A DNA stretch of 64,000 nucleotides, taken from contig OY997594.1 in the NCBI GenBank assembly GCA_963921825.1, forward strand, positions 44,448,557 through 44,512,556, written 5' to 3'. Shown here piece by piece: positions 1-11,034 of the stretch (the stretch's first letter is position 1; each line of letters begins with the position of its first letter). Source of the DNA: Erodium maritimum. Taxonomy: Eukaryota; Streptophyta; Magnoliopsida; Geraniales; Geraniaceae. The translations under genes and the position numbers were made by a program. A model generated the notes under the pieces. The model worked only from the letters and a program-made list of their open reading frames with translations. It made no database searches and was not told the origin of the DNA.

Positions 1-849
1 TTGAGCTGAGAAATTTTGATGAGCTATGGAAAGATGGCTATTTCTGATCAGTTGTTGTTGGCGTATCACTATAGAGCCTTGAGGCCTTAAAGGTGACAAT
101 GAGGGTTTGTCAAACCTTGAGGAGGGTTTAGTTGATCTTTGGTTGCTTTCTTCAGATAAGGAGTTGATGATGACTCTTGCTCTTGTTACATATAGCTTAT
201 AGTCATTTATGGAGAAGCCAATGAAGGTGTTGATAGCCTTCTGCAATTGCTGGTGAGTGGTGAAATAGCAAAAAGCATAAAATTTACCGTGCTTGTTGAG
301 ATTTGAGGCAATGTGTGCTCTTTTGAGTCCTCCTACTTCAGAGAAGATATTAAATAACCATGGCTCAGTAGCTTTGCTGGGTAGATTGTGTATGTAAGCA
401 GCAATGCTTCCCAGATTTTGTTTAGTGCCTTGTTTAGTTTTCCTAGTGGATGTAGGATATGTCTGCTAATATTCTGCCTCCAGTAACCTACAAGGAAGTG
501 CCTTTGATTTACCTTTTGGATCTTTGAACAGGTAATTTCTTAGCTTGATAATAGAGGATGTTGGAGTTGAGTTTGATCCAGATTCAATAGGTTGAAAGAA
601 TTTGTCATAAAACATTTTTCTTCCATCCAGAAGCTTTGTGCATCCTCCAGGTGAATATTCTTGTGTTTTGTCAGTGGAAGAAGCCTGATCATGAGTATTT
701 TTCCTCAGTTTAAGCTTGGTTTCATTCTTCAAGGAGTTTTCAAACCCAGGAGGGGGACCAATGGTGGATGATGTGGAGATTTGAACTTGAACTTGTTCAG
801 CCGTAGCTGCATAAATCAACTCACCACTAAGCTCTTGGAGTGATAACAT
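1..849 (-). pseudogene. LINE ORF1 with an RRM domain (5' half; continues off the left edge)
   Basis: Reading leftward from an ATG at 849, the frame stays open to base 1 (283 codons) except for one TAG at 466–468. The first ~127 codons are low-complexity and contain a GPPPGF motif (about residues 31–36). After the TAG the frame encodes an RNA-recognition-motif fold at about 190–410: an RNP2-like segment (AAYIHNLP), an RNP1-like segment (KFYAFCYF) and a final strand KLYVTRAR. RRM-bearing ORF1 is known in one plant L1 subclade (the BNR type), where it probably binds the element RNA. No endonuclease or RT is visible because the element would continue beyond the left edge. One nonsense codon suggests fairly recent inactivation. 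A host RRM gene fragment is the alternative, but no introns are seen and the neighbourhood is LINE-rich. Confidence 0.6.
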
Positions 850-1190
850 ATTTGAAGTTGTTTCAAATCAAACTTATAGCATAAATCAAAAGTTCTTAAG
901 CTGCTAGAAGTGGATCAGAGGGAGGGAATAAAGGGGTTTAAGGTTGTTGTAATATAATGGAGTGAACTTGAAGATGTTGATGTGTGAAGAACCTGTTGTT
1001 GTAGCTGTAAAGAAGTTGAAGGAGTCTTGAGATGTTCTTCAGTTGGCTTGAAGATCTTCAGAGTTATTGTAGGAGCTTCATAGTGCTACTGTAGCAGTTG
1101 AGATAGTCTTGTATCTCTGATTTTCCCTGAAGCTTGGGATTATCTGCGACATTTGAATCATTTTCATTTAAAAATTTAATAATTCTTTTT
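850..1190 (-). other. Probable 5' leader of the RRM-type LINE
   Basis: This stretch lies upstream of the ORF1 ATG at 849 on the minus strand. It is CA/CT-rich on that strand with repeated glutamine/serine-type codons out of frame, and holds no recognisable gene. The exact 5' end and target duplication could not be placed. Confidence 0.3.
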
Positions 1191-1260
1191 GAAATAAAGC
1201 GCAATGAGTTATATTATTTGAGTATAATCTCTATACAGCGGGTTTGATATAAGTTCTTCT

Positions 1261-3015
1261 GTGGCGCTTCTTATTTTTACCACCATCGACGACCTAGTCT
1301 CAAGTCTTGTTATATCACCGCCTGCACCAGTCATACAGTTTATTACTGCTCCCATGACTCTTCTACCTCAATGTCCGTCCTCTGAACTCGTGAACCCCTT
1401 TAAGACGCGGTGTAGGAGGAAGTCGAAGCATAACACAACCAGACCAGCTCTGATGCCACCGCCAGCGTCGCACTAACTGAAGCCTCGGCAGGTCCGTTCG
1501 GTGAAAGCTCTAGTCGTTACTTCGGCAACATGTAACCCTTCGCCGGCTATCCCTCGCACCCTCGGAGATGGTCCTGAGTCTCTGACTCTGTTTCCGGAAG
1601 CCCCTATTCAAGAGAAGGCACTCGTCGACCATGGCGGCCTGAGGAAGGCCGTTTAGGCGCCTTTGTGTGCTTCAATTTTCCTCCCCAACTCTGATCGGAT
1701 TACGGTGATCCCCTCTATGTTGATTGTCCCTGCTGGCATGCTTCGGTGAGGAGAAACATCGCCGCCCCCGAAGGAAACCCTAACACCAGTAGTTCTGGTG
1801 CCACCGAGTCTACTCTAGTCCATAATGGCGTGTCTGCAAGAAAGTCTCTATACATGTTCTCTTGAGGAGGAAGAGGAAACGGAGGGACCGGTCCCCTACA
1901 CAACGGTTGATCTGTCGGTGTTGGCGCGCCTACAGTTTGCTATGGTGTGAAAGTTCTTGGCTTCAAGACCTCCCTGGAAAGAAGTTCTACTACAGATCAT
2001 TACCAATCCCTAGGGTCAATCGGCGTCGCGGTTGGTCATCAAGGATAACGGTCCGGGGATCTTTGGGTTCTACTTTGAGTCTATGGAGGCTCGTGCATGG
2101 GTCTGGGGTAATAAGCCCTGGTGTTTTGACGGTCATCCTCTCCTCCTTGGGGACATTGACTCGTTGGCCAGAGAGCTATCTGCTGTGAACCGCCTGCAAT
2201 TATGGGTTCATGAAAATGGACTTCCCCCGTTAGTTCAAAAAAAGATGGTCGGAAAAACTATCGGCACTGCATTAGGAACCTGTGTGTGGAGGTCTCGTGT
2301 GATTAATGAGTCCTTTGTTGGGGAGGGGCGGTCAAGATTTGTTTTTGGCACTCCAAGGAGCGTCCTCTTCGAGTTAATCTTCTGCTGCGGTTTAGAGAAT
2401 TTCGAGACCCTATTCGGGTTTCACTGACCTACACCAAGCTACGCACATTCAGCTTCAATGTTGGGAGGATTGAACATGTGGCTCAGGGGTGCCTTATACC
2501 CCACACTTCGACAACTCAATGTTGGAGTTCCAAAAGGACCAGAAGGCCAATTAGTACGCGATTGGTTAGGAGAATAAGGTATCCCCGGACATTCCACAAG
2601 GCTTTGGACATGTAACCCCGAACACTGTACGTAAGGGAACCTCACATCGGGGCAGAAGCTCGATAGTAACCTCGAACAATGTACCTAACCGTATAGTAGG
2701 ACGGGTAGGTACCCCAGCCGGGGTTGAAGATCCCGATTGAAAAAAATTGGTGGCTAGTCAACTCTTAAAGATACAGAAGCCTCGGGAACCTCCTCGATTG
2801 GAGTTGTAGATGTGAAGAGGGGTCAGTTAGAGAACCCCGTGATGATCAGTTGAGGGTTGGAAACAGTCTCGCAAGGAGGAATGGTATGGAACTATGGATT
2901 TAGGGCATATTGTCTTAAAGTTATGTATTCAGAACCCTTTAAAGACTCTTTATTTAAACTGTCTCTCGTATGTTTATTATTAATAAAATTTGAAATTTTT
3001 CAATGTAAAAAAATA
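1261..3015 (+). mobile_element. Decayed LINE ORF1 (DUF4283 / zinc-knuckle type)
   Basis: Several frame-broken plus-strand segments read as the gag-like ORF1 of a plant L1 LINE. A basic motif RRRKSKH lies near 1412–1432. An acidic stretch follows at about 1862–1900. A DUF4283-like segment at 2032–2300 contains FGFYFESMEARAW, NKPWCFDGHPLLL and NRLQLWVHENGLPP. A remnant resembling a CCHC knuckle region (VGRIEHVAQGC) lies near 2458–2495. ORF1 of these elements binds RNA in the retrotransposition particle. The same domain order recurs at 39471–48200, so the two are copies of related elements. There is no endonuclease or RT; an A-rich end near 3005–3015 may be the 3' tail, implying an internally deleted copy. 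Multiple stops and frameshifts make it non-functional. Confidence 0.6.
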
Positions 3016-3919
3016 GGACAAACAATCCCTATTAATGAGTATTCATAGTCTCCACTGCTAACTTGACAGGCTCATTAGCCGTACAATAGTTTTATTTTTT
3101 AGTTTTCGTTTTATCTTTTGGTTTGGAAGTAAAATAAGAATTAACCCTATACTTCGGGCCCCGGCCCAATACGAAATGAGCTCGAGCCCTACCCGAAAAT
3201 TAAGGACTAAGTCCATAGTTTGTGGGGCTGGGACTAGTACTTTACATGTGGTGTTAAAGTTACAGAGGAGTTGAGTCTTAGAAAAATAAAAAAAGATTGT
3301 TACACGAGTCATATTAATTTTGTATATTTTTCTCAAATTAACTAAGCAAGGAGTACGCCCTTTTATGTGACTATTCTGAAGTGAATCTAATCATGGGATG
3401 GCTAACTATTATCTCTATTATCACCCGTTAGACGAGAGGTGATGGTATCGATAGTCCTGACTTCTCTTTATGCTCAGACCGTGTCGGTTTTTGGGTCTTC
3501 AGACATTCTACAGTGGGGTCTTGTCGTTGATGAATGGGATGTCGAAATCGGAAAATTTAATGCTTTCTCCCTTTGTGAGGTCGATTCGATGTCGGTTGAC
3601 ACGTCGAATTAGGGAAGACGCTGTATACGACCTACGAATCTACCGACTCGGGGCAGAGTTTATTCCGCAGATTCGATGTTGACCAAACGAATCAGGGGAC
3701 TACTCCACATGCAGATGTATCGGTGCGCATAACTGACTTGGGCGGGCGATTCTGCCACACATTCATGGTCAGCAGATTCGGCTGATCAAATTAATTGATT
3801 TTTTTTTAAGATTTCCGAAAAATATCTATATATACTCTACTACAATATTGAAGAGTGTATCCCAACACAACAAATCCCACAAATTTGTTCTCTATACTAT
3901 GTGCTCATGTGTTGTCGTT
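3016..3919. other. Unassigned spacer
   Basis: AT-rich to about 3360, then a more balanced stretch with no recognisable coding similarity. It may include leader sequence of the Harbinger fragment that follows; nothing else is supported. Confidence 0.4.
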
Positions 3920-4186
3920 ATGGATTCATCGAGTAGTGAAGAGTATGATGACGGTGAAATGGACTACGCAACCTTACATGCAACGACCCGAGAAGCAGAT
4001 GAAAAGATGTTGGAGTCCATACATGCAAGGGAGAAGGAGGCAGAGGCACGTATGACGGCCCCCGTCCGGGGGAAGCAGAAAAGATAATATATTTTCAGAG
4101 ATCGCAGCGCTGCTCATGACTGGCTTATGTCCGACTACATCTTAACTAATAAGTTGTACGATGAAAAAATTTTCTACCAGTCATGA
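3920..4186 (+). pseudogene. N-terminal fragment of a PIF/Harbinger-type transposase (HARBI1/ALP1-like)
   Basis: An ATG at 3920 opens MDSSSSEEYDDGEMDYA, an acidic N-terminus typical of plant Harbinger nuclease ORFs. After a KR pair and a TAA (4085–4087) the same frame continues with FRDRSAAHDWLMSDYI, then TNKLYDEKIFY, then a TGA. The RDR-x-x-A-H-x-x-L-x-x-DY pattern followed by (N)xLYxExxF matches the segment just before the helix-turn-helix region in this family. The DDE catalytic domain is absent, so the copy is truncated and inactive. The call rests on pattern recognition of a short segment. Confidence 0.45.
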
Positions 4187-4559
4187 ATCAATAATAATCG
4201 AAATAGACCTTGTCTATTACATGTAGGATTGGATTGTAGTAGAACTATGAATATACTCATCCTTATCAACTACTTATTTGAGGAAAATCATGCTCTATTT
4301 GGCAAGTATGAACTGATCAATATGTGGATGCTTACTTCTTTTTATCTTTCCTTAACAGGAGCAGTTTCCTTCTTCTTCTTTTTCTTTTTTTGATCGGAGA
4401 TGTTTTATAAAAGCTCCCCCAAAATGAGAAAAGGAGAAATATGCAATATGTACGGTTCGATCAACTTCCTTCTTTTCAAGTGAAGGTAAAACACCATGTA
4501 ACAACTTCTCCCCACTTTCTTTTCGTCTCCATTTTCTTACCACTTTACTATAGCAATAA
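4187..4559. other. Spacer with a possible minus-strand LINE 3' tail
   Basis: A T-run followed by GATCGG at about 4383–4397 resembles the 3' end of the minus-strand LINE at 6157 (T-run then GATCGG). This could be a very short 3' LINE remnant. Nothing else is recognised. Confidence 0.25.
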
Positions 4560-4715
4560 GGGGAACCATATGTCCTAACCTACTTTGACCTTTGTTTTGG
4601 CGATCCTAACTGAGGGTAACATTTTTTTACATTTCCCATATGTGACCTTTCATCAATCTACACAAATTATCAATCACTGTCTGTTTTGATGATGTCGTTA
4701 GTTTTTTGGAAACAT
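4560..4715 (+). repeat. Left terminal inverted repeat of the Mutator-like element
   Basis: Imperfect inverted match to 5655–5805, beginning at the outer GGGGAACCAT end. Confidence 0.55.
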
Positions 4716-5654
4716 GTTGGTCACGTGCACAGTAACATTTTCCTAAATGACACATTTACCCTCATATTCGTTTAGCTTTCGTCATAGTTCCTAACGATGA
4801 ACTATCCACTTTTTACATAAAAATAATATATCTGGAATTATTAATTTTCTATATAAGAATATTTGAGTTTTTATTTTTATTTTTATATTTTACATTTTTG
4901 AACTTATTAAGTAGATTTACTTTTTATTAACAAGTTTTAAAAACTAATTATTAATCAGTGATTTATTTTTAATTCATTTTATGGAAAACAAAAATAAAAT
5001 TTTAAAAGTAATATTTAATTTCTATTTCTTTTCATTTAGTTTTTATTCCTTAAATTTTATTAATTTTCTTTTATTTCTCAATTCCATCTTCATGGATTCA
5101 GTGTTGGGTTTGATTCCCATTTTCATTATCCTCCTGAATTGCTTAATAGCTTAGATATTTATGGCATATTATTAAGAAGTGCAATGTTAGTAGAAAAAAC
5201 AAAAAGGAAAACTAGAAAATGCATAAAAGTCCAGCAACATTTTCATTTTGGCCAAAGAACGAACAATTCGACACTTTATGTACATTATATTTTATGGGAC
5301 TCCAAAATGAACATGATGAAGACAATGCTTCTGTGATTCCTTCCGCGACGTGAAACAATAAAAAAGACTATTCACATTCAAGGGATTGGATATTTTTCAG
5401 AATCGGATTCGAGATAGAGACGGAGAGAGCAGGATTTGGGTGTGTATTTAGAGAAGAGAGATTGTCAATTGAATATGGTAAATTGGGAGAAGCAGTTTAG
5501 AGGCGTAGAGGAAGAGGAATAACAGAGAAAGCCATAATCAATGGAGAGAGCTTGGAGTTGTAGAGTTTGTCTGAATTTCAATGGAGGTTCAATGAGGTTA
5601 ATGGCATATTTTAAAAAAAGTTAGAGTTATATTCAAGGGTATCTTTTCCTTATT

Positions 5655-5805
5655 CCTTCCAAAACTAACGACATCATGATTTTTTACGGTAATTGATAAT
5701 CCGTGTAAATTGTGGAAAGGTCACAGATAGGAAATGTAAAAAAGGTCAGCCTCAATTAAGATCGTCAAAACAAGGATCAAAATAGGTTAGGACGCATGGT
5801 TTCCC
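5655..5805 (-). repeat. Right terminal inverted repeat of the Mutator-like element
   Basis: Imperfect inverted match to 4560–4715, ending in ATGGTTTCCC before the ATAACAATA flank. Confidence 0.55.
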
Positions 5806-6138
5806 ATAACAATATGTACAGTTTGTTCTTTTGTGACAGGCACAAAGGATATCAAGTTTTTTTAGTAGGGATGACAACAGGACGGATATGACATTCCCAA
5901 CAGAGTATAGATCGTAATCCCATATCTCATCAAAAATAGTCCAAGGACTGGTAAGATTGTTTTAGCGTAGAAGGCCTATAGATCAAACCCCTACTCTGCA
6001 TTGAAATGCCAATTCCAATTTGTATCAACTAACCTAACTAGAAGATCTCCACCTTCTTCATCCTCACTCCTCTGTACTTATTCTTCATACTCTTCGCCTT
6101 CACCATGCCTATCAACTTTGATCTTAATTTCCAGCTAC
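5806..6138. other. Spacer, nothing recognised
   Basis: Ordinary single-copy-looking sequence between the Mutator-like element and the LINE target site; no gene or repeat recognised. Confidence 0.4.
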
Positions 6139-6156
6139 CATTCACATACATACATT
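6139..6156. repeat. Left target-site duplication of the twin-primed LINE
   Basis: The 18-bp sequence CATTCACATACATACATT recurs at 19829–19846 with one mismatch (A/G at position 6). It directly borders the T-run that is the LINE poly(A) tail on the minus strand. Confidence 0.85.
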
Positions 6157-7753
6157 TTTTTTGATCGGTTATTTTATATTAATACTTAACCTTTGAGTAA
6201 AAGGAAAGGCAAATGGATGAAACCCTAAAAGCTTACAAAACAAAGGTGCTTCTTTTTGAAGACCTAGAGCACATACTTGTGCCGCAAGCAACCAGAACAA
6301 TTTGAAAAAACTACACCAGAACCTAACTTGTGCACCAAGGCAACAAAATACTACCCATACATTTGTGAATTTTAACACCCAAGGCACCTCAATTCATCTC
6401 GACTACTGAACTTTGATCAATTTACTCAACAAATCTGCAGAACTTGTTGATCACCATTCTGCAGCAAACAAGCATCTTAATGCATCCTGGGTAATGTTGA
6501 ACCAGAGGATGGCATCAAGTAACTGTCCAAGTGATTGTGCAGTGATCACCAATGTGCAAAGATCATACATCAATGAAGCTTCCAAGCTAATGTTGAAACT
6601 GAACCAAAGCAAGGCAACAAGTGTGTGTCCAATTGATTCCTTCCAATACAACATTGTCCCTAGAAGGTGTGAAACAGCCAAGTTGTGATGTCCCTCATTA
6701 ATCAGCACAACTGGAACTTGAGATGAAACAAAACAAATAAAAGCATAAAACAAAACCCTTCACTCACTCACAGACCCACACTCAGAAATGTATTAAGAAT
6801 ACCACAGGACCAATACTACCACACTCAGTATAAATAACCCCCCAGATGTGAAAGCTGCTCACCAAAATAAACCCAAGACCACCCAAAGTACCACCCCAAA
6901 ACCCCCAAAAGTAACCAGTAAGAAGTAAATTAGCCAAGGCAATTAGGAGTTCAAGTAAGACCCTGAAAAGGCCTTTGAAACCTCCCCCTTTTAAAACAAT
7001 TTGTTGGAGACTAAACCCAAGAGATGAAAGGAAATGATTCTCCCCCAGATTTAAATCTAGCCCACAATAGTTGGTATGAGTCACTTTGAATCTTCTGAAA
7101 AATGTCTGAAGGTGATAGAGTTTTGTTATTAAAAAGGATGTCATTCCTACCCAGCCATATCCTCCAGATCACCACAAGAGCCACCATGCTCCAATGATTT
7201 TTAGACTTTGATGGACCCAAAAACCCCAGGAGATAATCCAATCTTTTATGTTTTCAGGGCTAGTTGTGCTTATCCCCCACCAATCTAGACACAAGCACCA
7301 AATATTCCAAGAAAAATAGCAGCCAAGTAGTAGATGATCAGTTTCTTCAGGCTCTTCATTACAAAAAGGGCACCATAAGTTTGAATTATATAAACCCCTG
7401 GCCAGAAGGAAGCACTTTGTGGGAATAGCTTGCATGCACACTAGCCAGGCAAAACCAGAGATTTTAGGAGGTATTAGAGATGTCCATAGCAAGGCCGACC
7501 AATCAAGACCCTGACCACTATTTGAATCAAGTGCTTTGTACATCTTCTTAACTGAGAACCCTTTATCATCAATGTTCCAAGAAACTTTGTCTTCTCCATC
7601 AGATAGCAAAGGGAACACATTCAATAAACGGCTTAACAAATTGAATTGGCCCTTTTCCCAGCCCCTCAAGTATCTTCTAAAGACCAAGATCCAATCCCCA
7701 TCAACTTTGAACTGGGAGATCATAGAATTCTTTTGTGTGCTAAGACTGTACAG
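6157..7753 (-). mobile_element. LINE 3' segment: zinc-binding RT C-terminus, 3' UTR and poly(A)
   Basis: On the minus strand this is the last part of an L1-type LINE. From 7753 leftward the frame reads LSTQKNSMISQF, then a zf-RVT region: KISGFAWLVCMQAIPTK, then CPFCNEEPEETDHLLLGC (Cys/His zinc ligands), then WCLCLDWWGI. The 3' UTR and a short T-run at 6157–6162 (poly(A) in sense) follow, next to the 18-bp target duplication. The upstream part of the same reading frame resumes at 17396, beyond the gypsy insertion, so the two halves are one LINE. Confidence 0.8.
7749..7753. repeat. Target-site duplication TACAG (left) of the gypsy element
   Basis: TACAG at 7749–7753 and 17396–17400 flank the element ends TGTCACG and TTATTACA. 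Removing the element and one copy rejoins the LINE reading frame. Confidence 0.9.
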
Positions 7754-8334
7754 TGTCACGCCCCAATTTCAGTAAAATCGAACTAGGGACGCGAACATTT
7801 AAAATAATAAAACCGTTTGAAACCTATTTTGAATAAACACTTTAAAATCAATAATTGTTCAACAAAATAATACTTACAACTCAAAATCAGTCCCAACAAG
7901 TGGAAAAAACAAGGTATCCGTCACTAGACTCAAAAGTAAAACCCAGAATCCCGCTCCTAGCTCTTCAAGCTTCAGAAGCTCACCTAGTCCAACCTGCGAC
8001 CGGTACCTGTAGGAAAAGCAGCTAGGGGTGAGCATTCACTCACCACCATGGATAACAGACTGACTACGGCATAATTAGCAGACAATGCCGGTAACACCAA
8101 CACAAACTCAACACCGGGGAACACCATCCCCAACCCAAGTATTCCAACTGAACACACACCCACTGTTACCTTCCTTGACCAACTCAACACCCTGACACGC
8201 AAAGTAGACCCGACACAACAATCACGTCCCCTCCCAATGACTCAAAAGACCACCACGCAACACCCAAGATCACAAAGGATCGCACACCAAACAAGATCAC
8301 AAAGGATCGCATACCAGCTGCCAACTGCTCAGTG

Positions 8335-8520
8335 CCAAGAACGCTCGCAACCTCCCGAGACTCTAACTCGGTCAGGCCAGCCAAAGAACGCTCGCAACCT
8401 CCCGAGACTCTAACTCGGTCAGGCCAGCCGAAGAACGCTCGCAACCTCCTGAGACTCTAACTCGGTCAGGCCAGCCGAAGAATGTTCGCAACTTACCGAG
8501 ACTCTAACTCGTAAGCCAGC
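8335..8520. repeat. Short tandem repeat inside the gypsy LTR (~61-bp unit, about 4 copies)
   Basis: Repeated units contain AAGAACGCTCGCAACCTCC, then GAGACTCTAACTCGGTCAGG. The equivalent block in the other LTR is at about 14175–14365. Confidence 0.75.
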
Positions 8521-8739
8521 CAAAGAATGCTCAAAAACCCAAACCACACACGCGCGGCCAGGACCCCTTTATTGACGGGCGGGCCCCCTACCTCGTCTGA
8601 ACATGTAGACGCGTGTGCTCGTGGACCCCCGTTTCATGAAGCGGGCCCCCAACCTCAGGTAACCACAATCACAATCACAACCACAAACAAAGTTCAACGA
8701 ACAGCAACAACACAAGATCAACACTCCACAGGCAACTCA

Positions 8740-9065
8740 TGGCCACCCAAGACACCAACAGTAAAACACGGACTCAACAACCCCACGGGCACTCACGGCC
8801 TCCCAAGACACACCAACCATAACTCACGGGCTCAACAACCCCACGGGCACTCACGGCCACTCAAAACCACCAACAGTAACTCACGGGCTCAACAACCCCA
8901 CGGGCACTCACGGCCACTCAAAACCACCAACAGTAAAGACACGGGTTCAACAACCCCACGAGCACTCATGGCCACACAAGACTCCAACAGTAAAGTACGG
9001 GCTCTCATGGCCACCCAAGACTCAACAATAATAGCACGGGCTCTCAAGGCCACCCAAGACACCAA
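8740..9065. repeat. Minisatellite inside the gypsy LTR
   Basis: About six imperfect ~58–62-bp units built around CACGGGCTCAACAACCCCAC and GGGCACTCACGGCCAC. A homologous, longer array lies in the LTR at 41157–44502. The equivalent region is deleted from the 5' LTR of the same element. Confidence 0.75.
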
Positions 9066-10933
9066 ATAAACAATCAACCTGCGGCATAACCAATGCCTCC
9101 AACAGTCCTAATATCAACAGTTTCTCAATCAACCTCCGGGCATGGTCATATGCCTCCAGTACTCCTAACATCGATAAGTTCACAATCAACCTCCGGGCAT
9201 GGTCATATGCATCCAGTAATTCTAACATCGATAAGTTCTCTGCTCCTACGACACTACTAAGTGTCACATGCATTTCCAATCTTCGACAACCTACTTACCC
9301 CACGAGACCCCAAGTGTCACATGCATTTCTAATATTCGATAACCTACTTAACCCACGACACCCAAGTGTCACATGCAATTCTACTGTTAACTTTCCCTAG
9401 TCAGGGCCGAGATCCGGCTACTTTTCCCTACCTCGTGCGTGTTCTCCGAAAAGCCAACCAACGAGCTCCGGTGATGATCTCAGTCACTCACCCAGCTTTC
9501 CCTTGCCTCGGTCCGTGGCACGATCTAAAAGAACACAATTTAAAGGCACTTAACAACTCGCAGGAATAAACTGAAAATCATTAAACTTGATGCCCAAACT
9601 TAACCCCGACAATGTCGATCACTCCCAAACTCCCCAAATACTCGACATTGTCGATAAGGGACCCGTAAAGGCCCGATTCGCCCGACGTGGCGAATCTGCC
9701 CGGGTTTTGTAAATGCCCTTTCGGGGCTCCAAAAATTCCCGTTTTCGTTTCTACGGTCTTAGAATAATTCAAGGGTCCCAATGTACTTGACAGAATCGAA
9801 TTCAGACTTACGAGTCAATTAATTACCGTTTCAAGTTTCTAAAACCCATTAATTATAACCTTTCCAATTTAATTCCAATTTTCGATTCGGTTATGGACAA
9901 ATGGTCCGGGAACGTTCTAGAACACCCGAACACGAAACCTGATCGCCCGAGCACGTGGGCCCCACCCGACCCACCTTGGCCGTGGGCCCTAGGGCTCAAT
10001 TTGGGGCTCGGCCACCATGGTGGTGGCCGGTCCCAGCTCCGGCCAGCCACCCCATGGCCGGCCGGCCACCACCCACGATGGCCAGAGCTCTTCCCGAGCC
10101 TCCGGTCACCAGAAAACGTCATACTTCGACTCCAAACACTTCCAAAACGTCTCCAACAATTCCCCCAACCTCAAAACACCCTAAACTAATAGTTTTACAT
10201 AAACCCTAACTTCCAAAATTAATCAAAACGAGAATCGGTTCGGTGTATACTGTAGAGAAGGATGAGGGGAGTGCACTTCCTCCTAGCCTCGAGACGATAC
10301 AAGGGTGGAGATGACGTGAATAGTGCTCCAAACCCTAGCTTTCTCTCTTTCCTTCTTCTCCTTCTCTCTCTTTCTTCTCTCTTCTTTCTCTTTCTAAAAC
10401 AACTTACACATTTCTCTTTTTTTTTTCTTTTAAAATGTGTGGCCGGCCACCTATATGGCTTCATCTTTATTTTCCCCCAAAAACTAACACCACCACTTGT
10501 TGGACAAGTGGAAAGGTGGGTCCCACACCTTTTGGAAAATAGAACATATTTACCACTCAGATTCGCGAAAATCGGACGTTTCGGGCCCCGAACGGGGAGT
10601 TTTTCCCAAAAATTACGAAACTTCACGGGCTACAAGGAAACGGCTCAATTAAGACCGCTGCGACGACTGTTAAGCTTTTTGGATCCAAAACGGTCCTCGA
10701 ATGGACCAAAACGTCGCTCAGTTGACTTTTCCAGCGAAAAGTCAACATTTCCCAAATTGATCAGAAAGTTTCCATGAGTCCCCCGGAACTCACTTTGGTC
10801 AATACCGGGGTAACCTTAAGTCCGGTATGACCCTCGGGGTCCAATTCCGGTTCAATTCAGTGTCTGCTCAAAAATTTTAAATTTTCCTGTTTTTCCCAGG
10901 TTTGACTGGCGTTGACCGGGAGTGGTTATTACA

Positions 10934-10947
10934 ATCTACCCCCCTTA
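10934..10947 (-). other. Polypurine tract of the gypsy element
   Basis: In minus-strand sense TAAGGGGGGTAGAT directly precedes the 3' LTR start TGTAATAACC. This is where plus-strand DNA synthesis starts in LTR elements. Confidence 0.75.
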
Positions 10948-11034
10948 GAGAAATTTCGTCCGCTAAATTTAGAACAACGCACGTCAGGAGTCGAACCGGT
11001 CGGGGTACTCCGCGCGAACCTCGTCCTCGCGTTC

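Larger units (their letters stand above)
4560..5805. mobile_element. Mutator-like non-autonomous DNA element with long terminal inverted repeats
   Basis: The left end (about 4560–4715) and right end (about 5655–5805) are imperfect inverted repeats of roughly 150 bp. Left starts GGGGAACCATATGTCCTAAC and the reverse complement of the right end starts GGGAAACCATGCGTCCTAAC; both continue with matching ACCT, CAAT and ACGACATCA segments. The flanks ATAGCAATA and ATAACAATA form an imperfect 9-bp target duplication, the size left by Mutator-superfamily elements, with one unexplained extra base on the left. The interior is AT-rich with no transposase, so the element is non-autonomous. Confidence 0.6.
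7754..10933 (-). repeat. Gypsy 3' LTR (3,180 bp)
   Basis: In + orientation it runs from TGTCACGCCCC to GGTTATTACA and aligns by eye along its length with 13592–17395, apart from the insertion and deletion noted there. It contains internal short tandem repeats: a ~61-bp unit with ACTCGGTCAGGCCAGCC about four times at 8335–8520, and a minisatellite with CGGGCACTCACGGCC at about 8740–9060. A conserved hairpin lies at 8027–8044. It holds no gene of its own; ORFs here are by-products of the repeats. Confidence 0.85.

Noticed and set aside
8027..8044. LTR hairpin as a bacterial-type terminator
   Set aside because: This is a plant retrotransposon, and no T-run follows the stem in sense orientation.
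10262..10777. 171-residue ORF with a hydrophobic stretch
   Set aside because: It is within the gypsy 3' LTR over a CT-rich tract and is not conserved in frame in the sister LTR.
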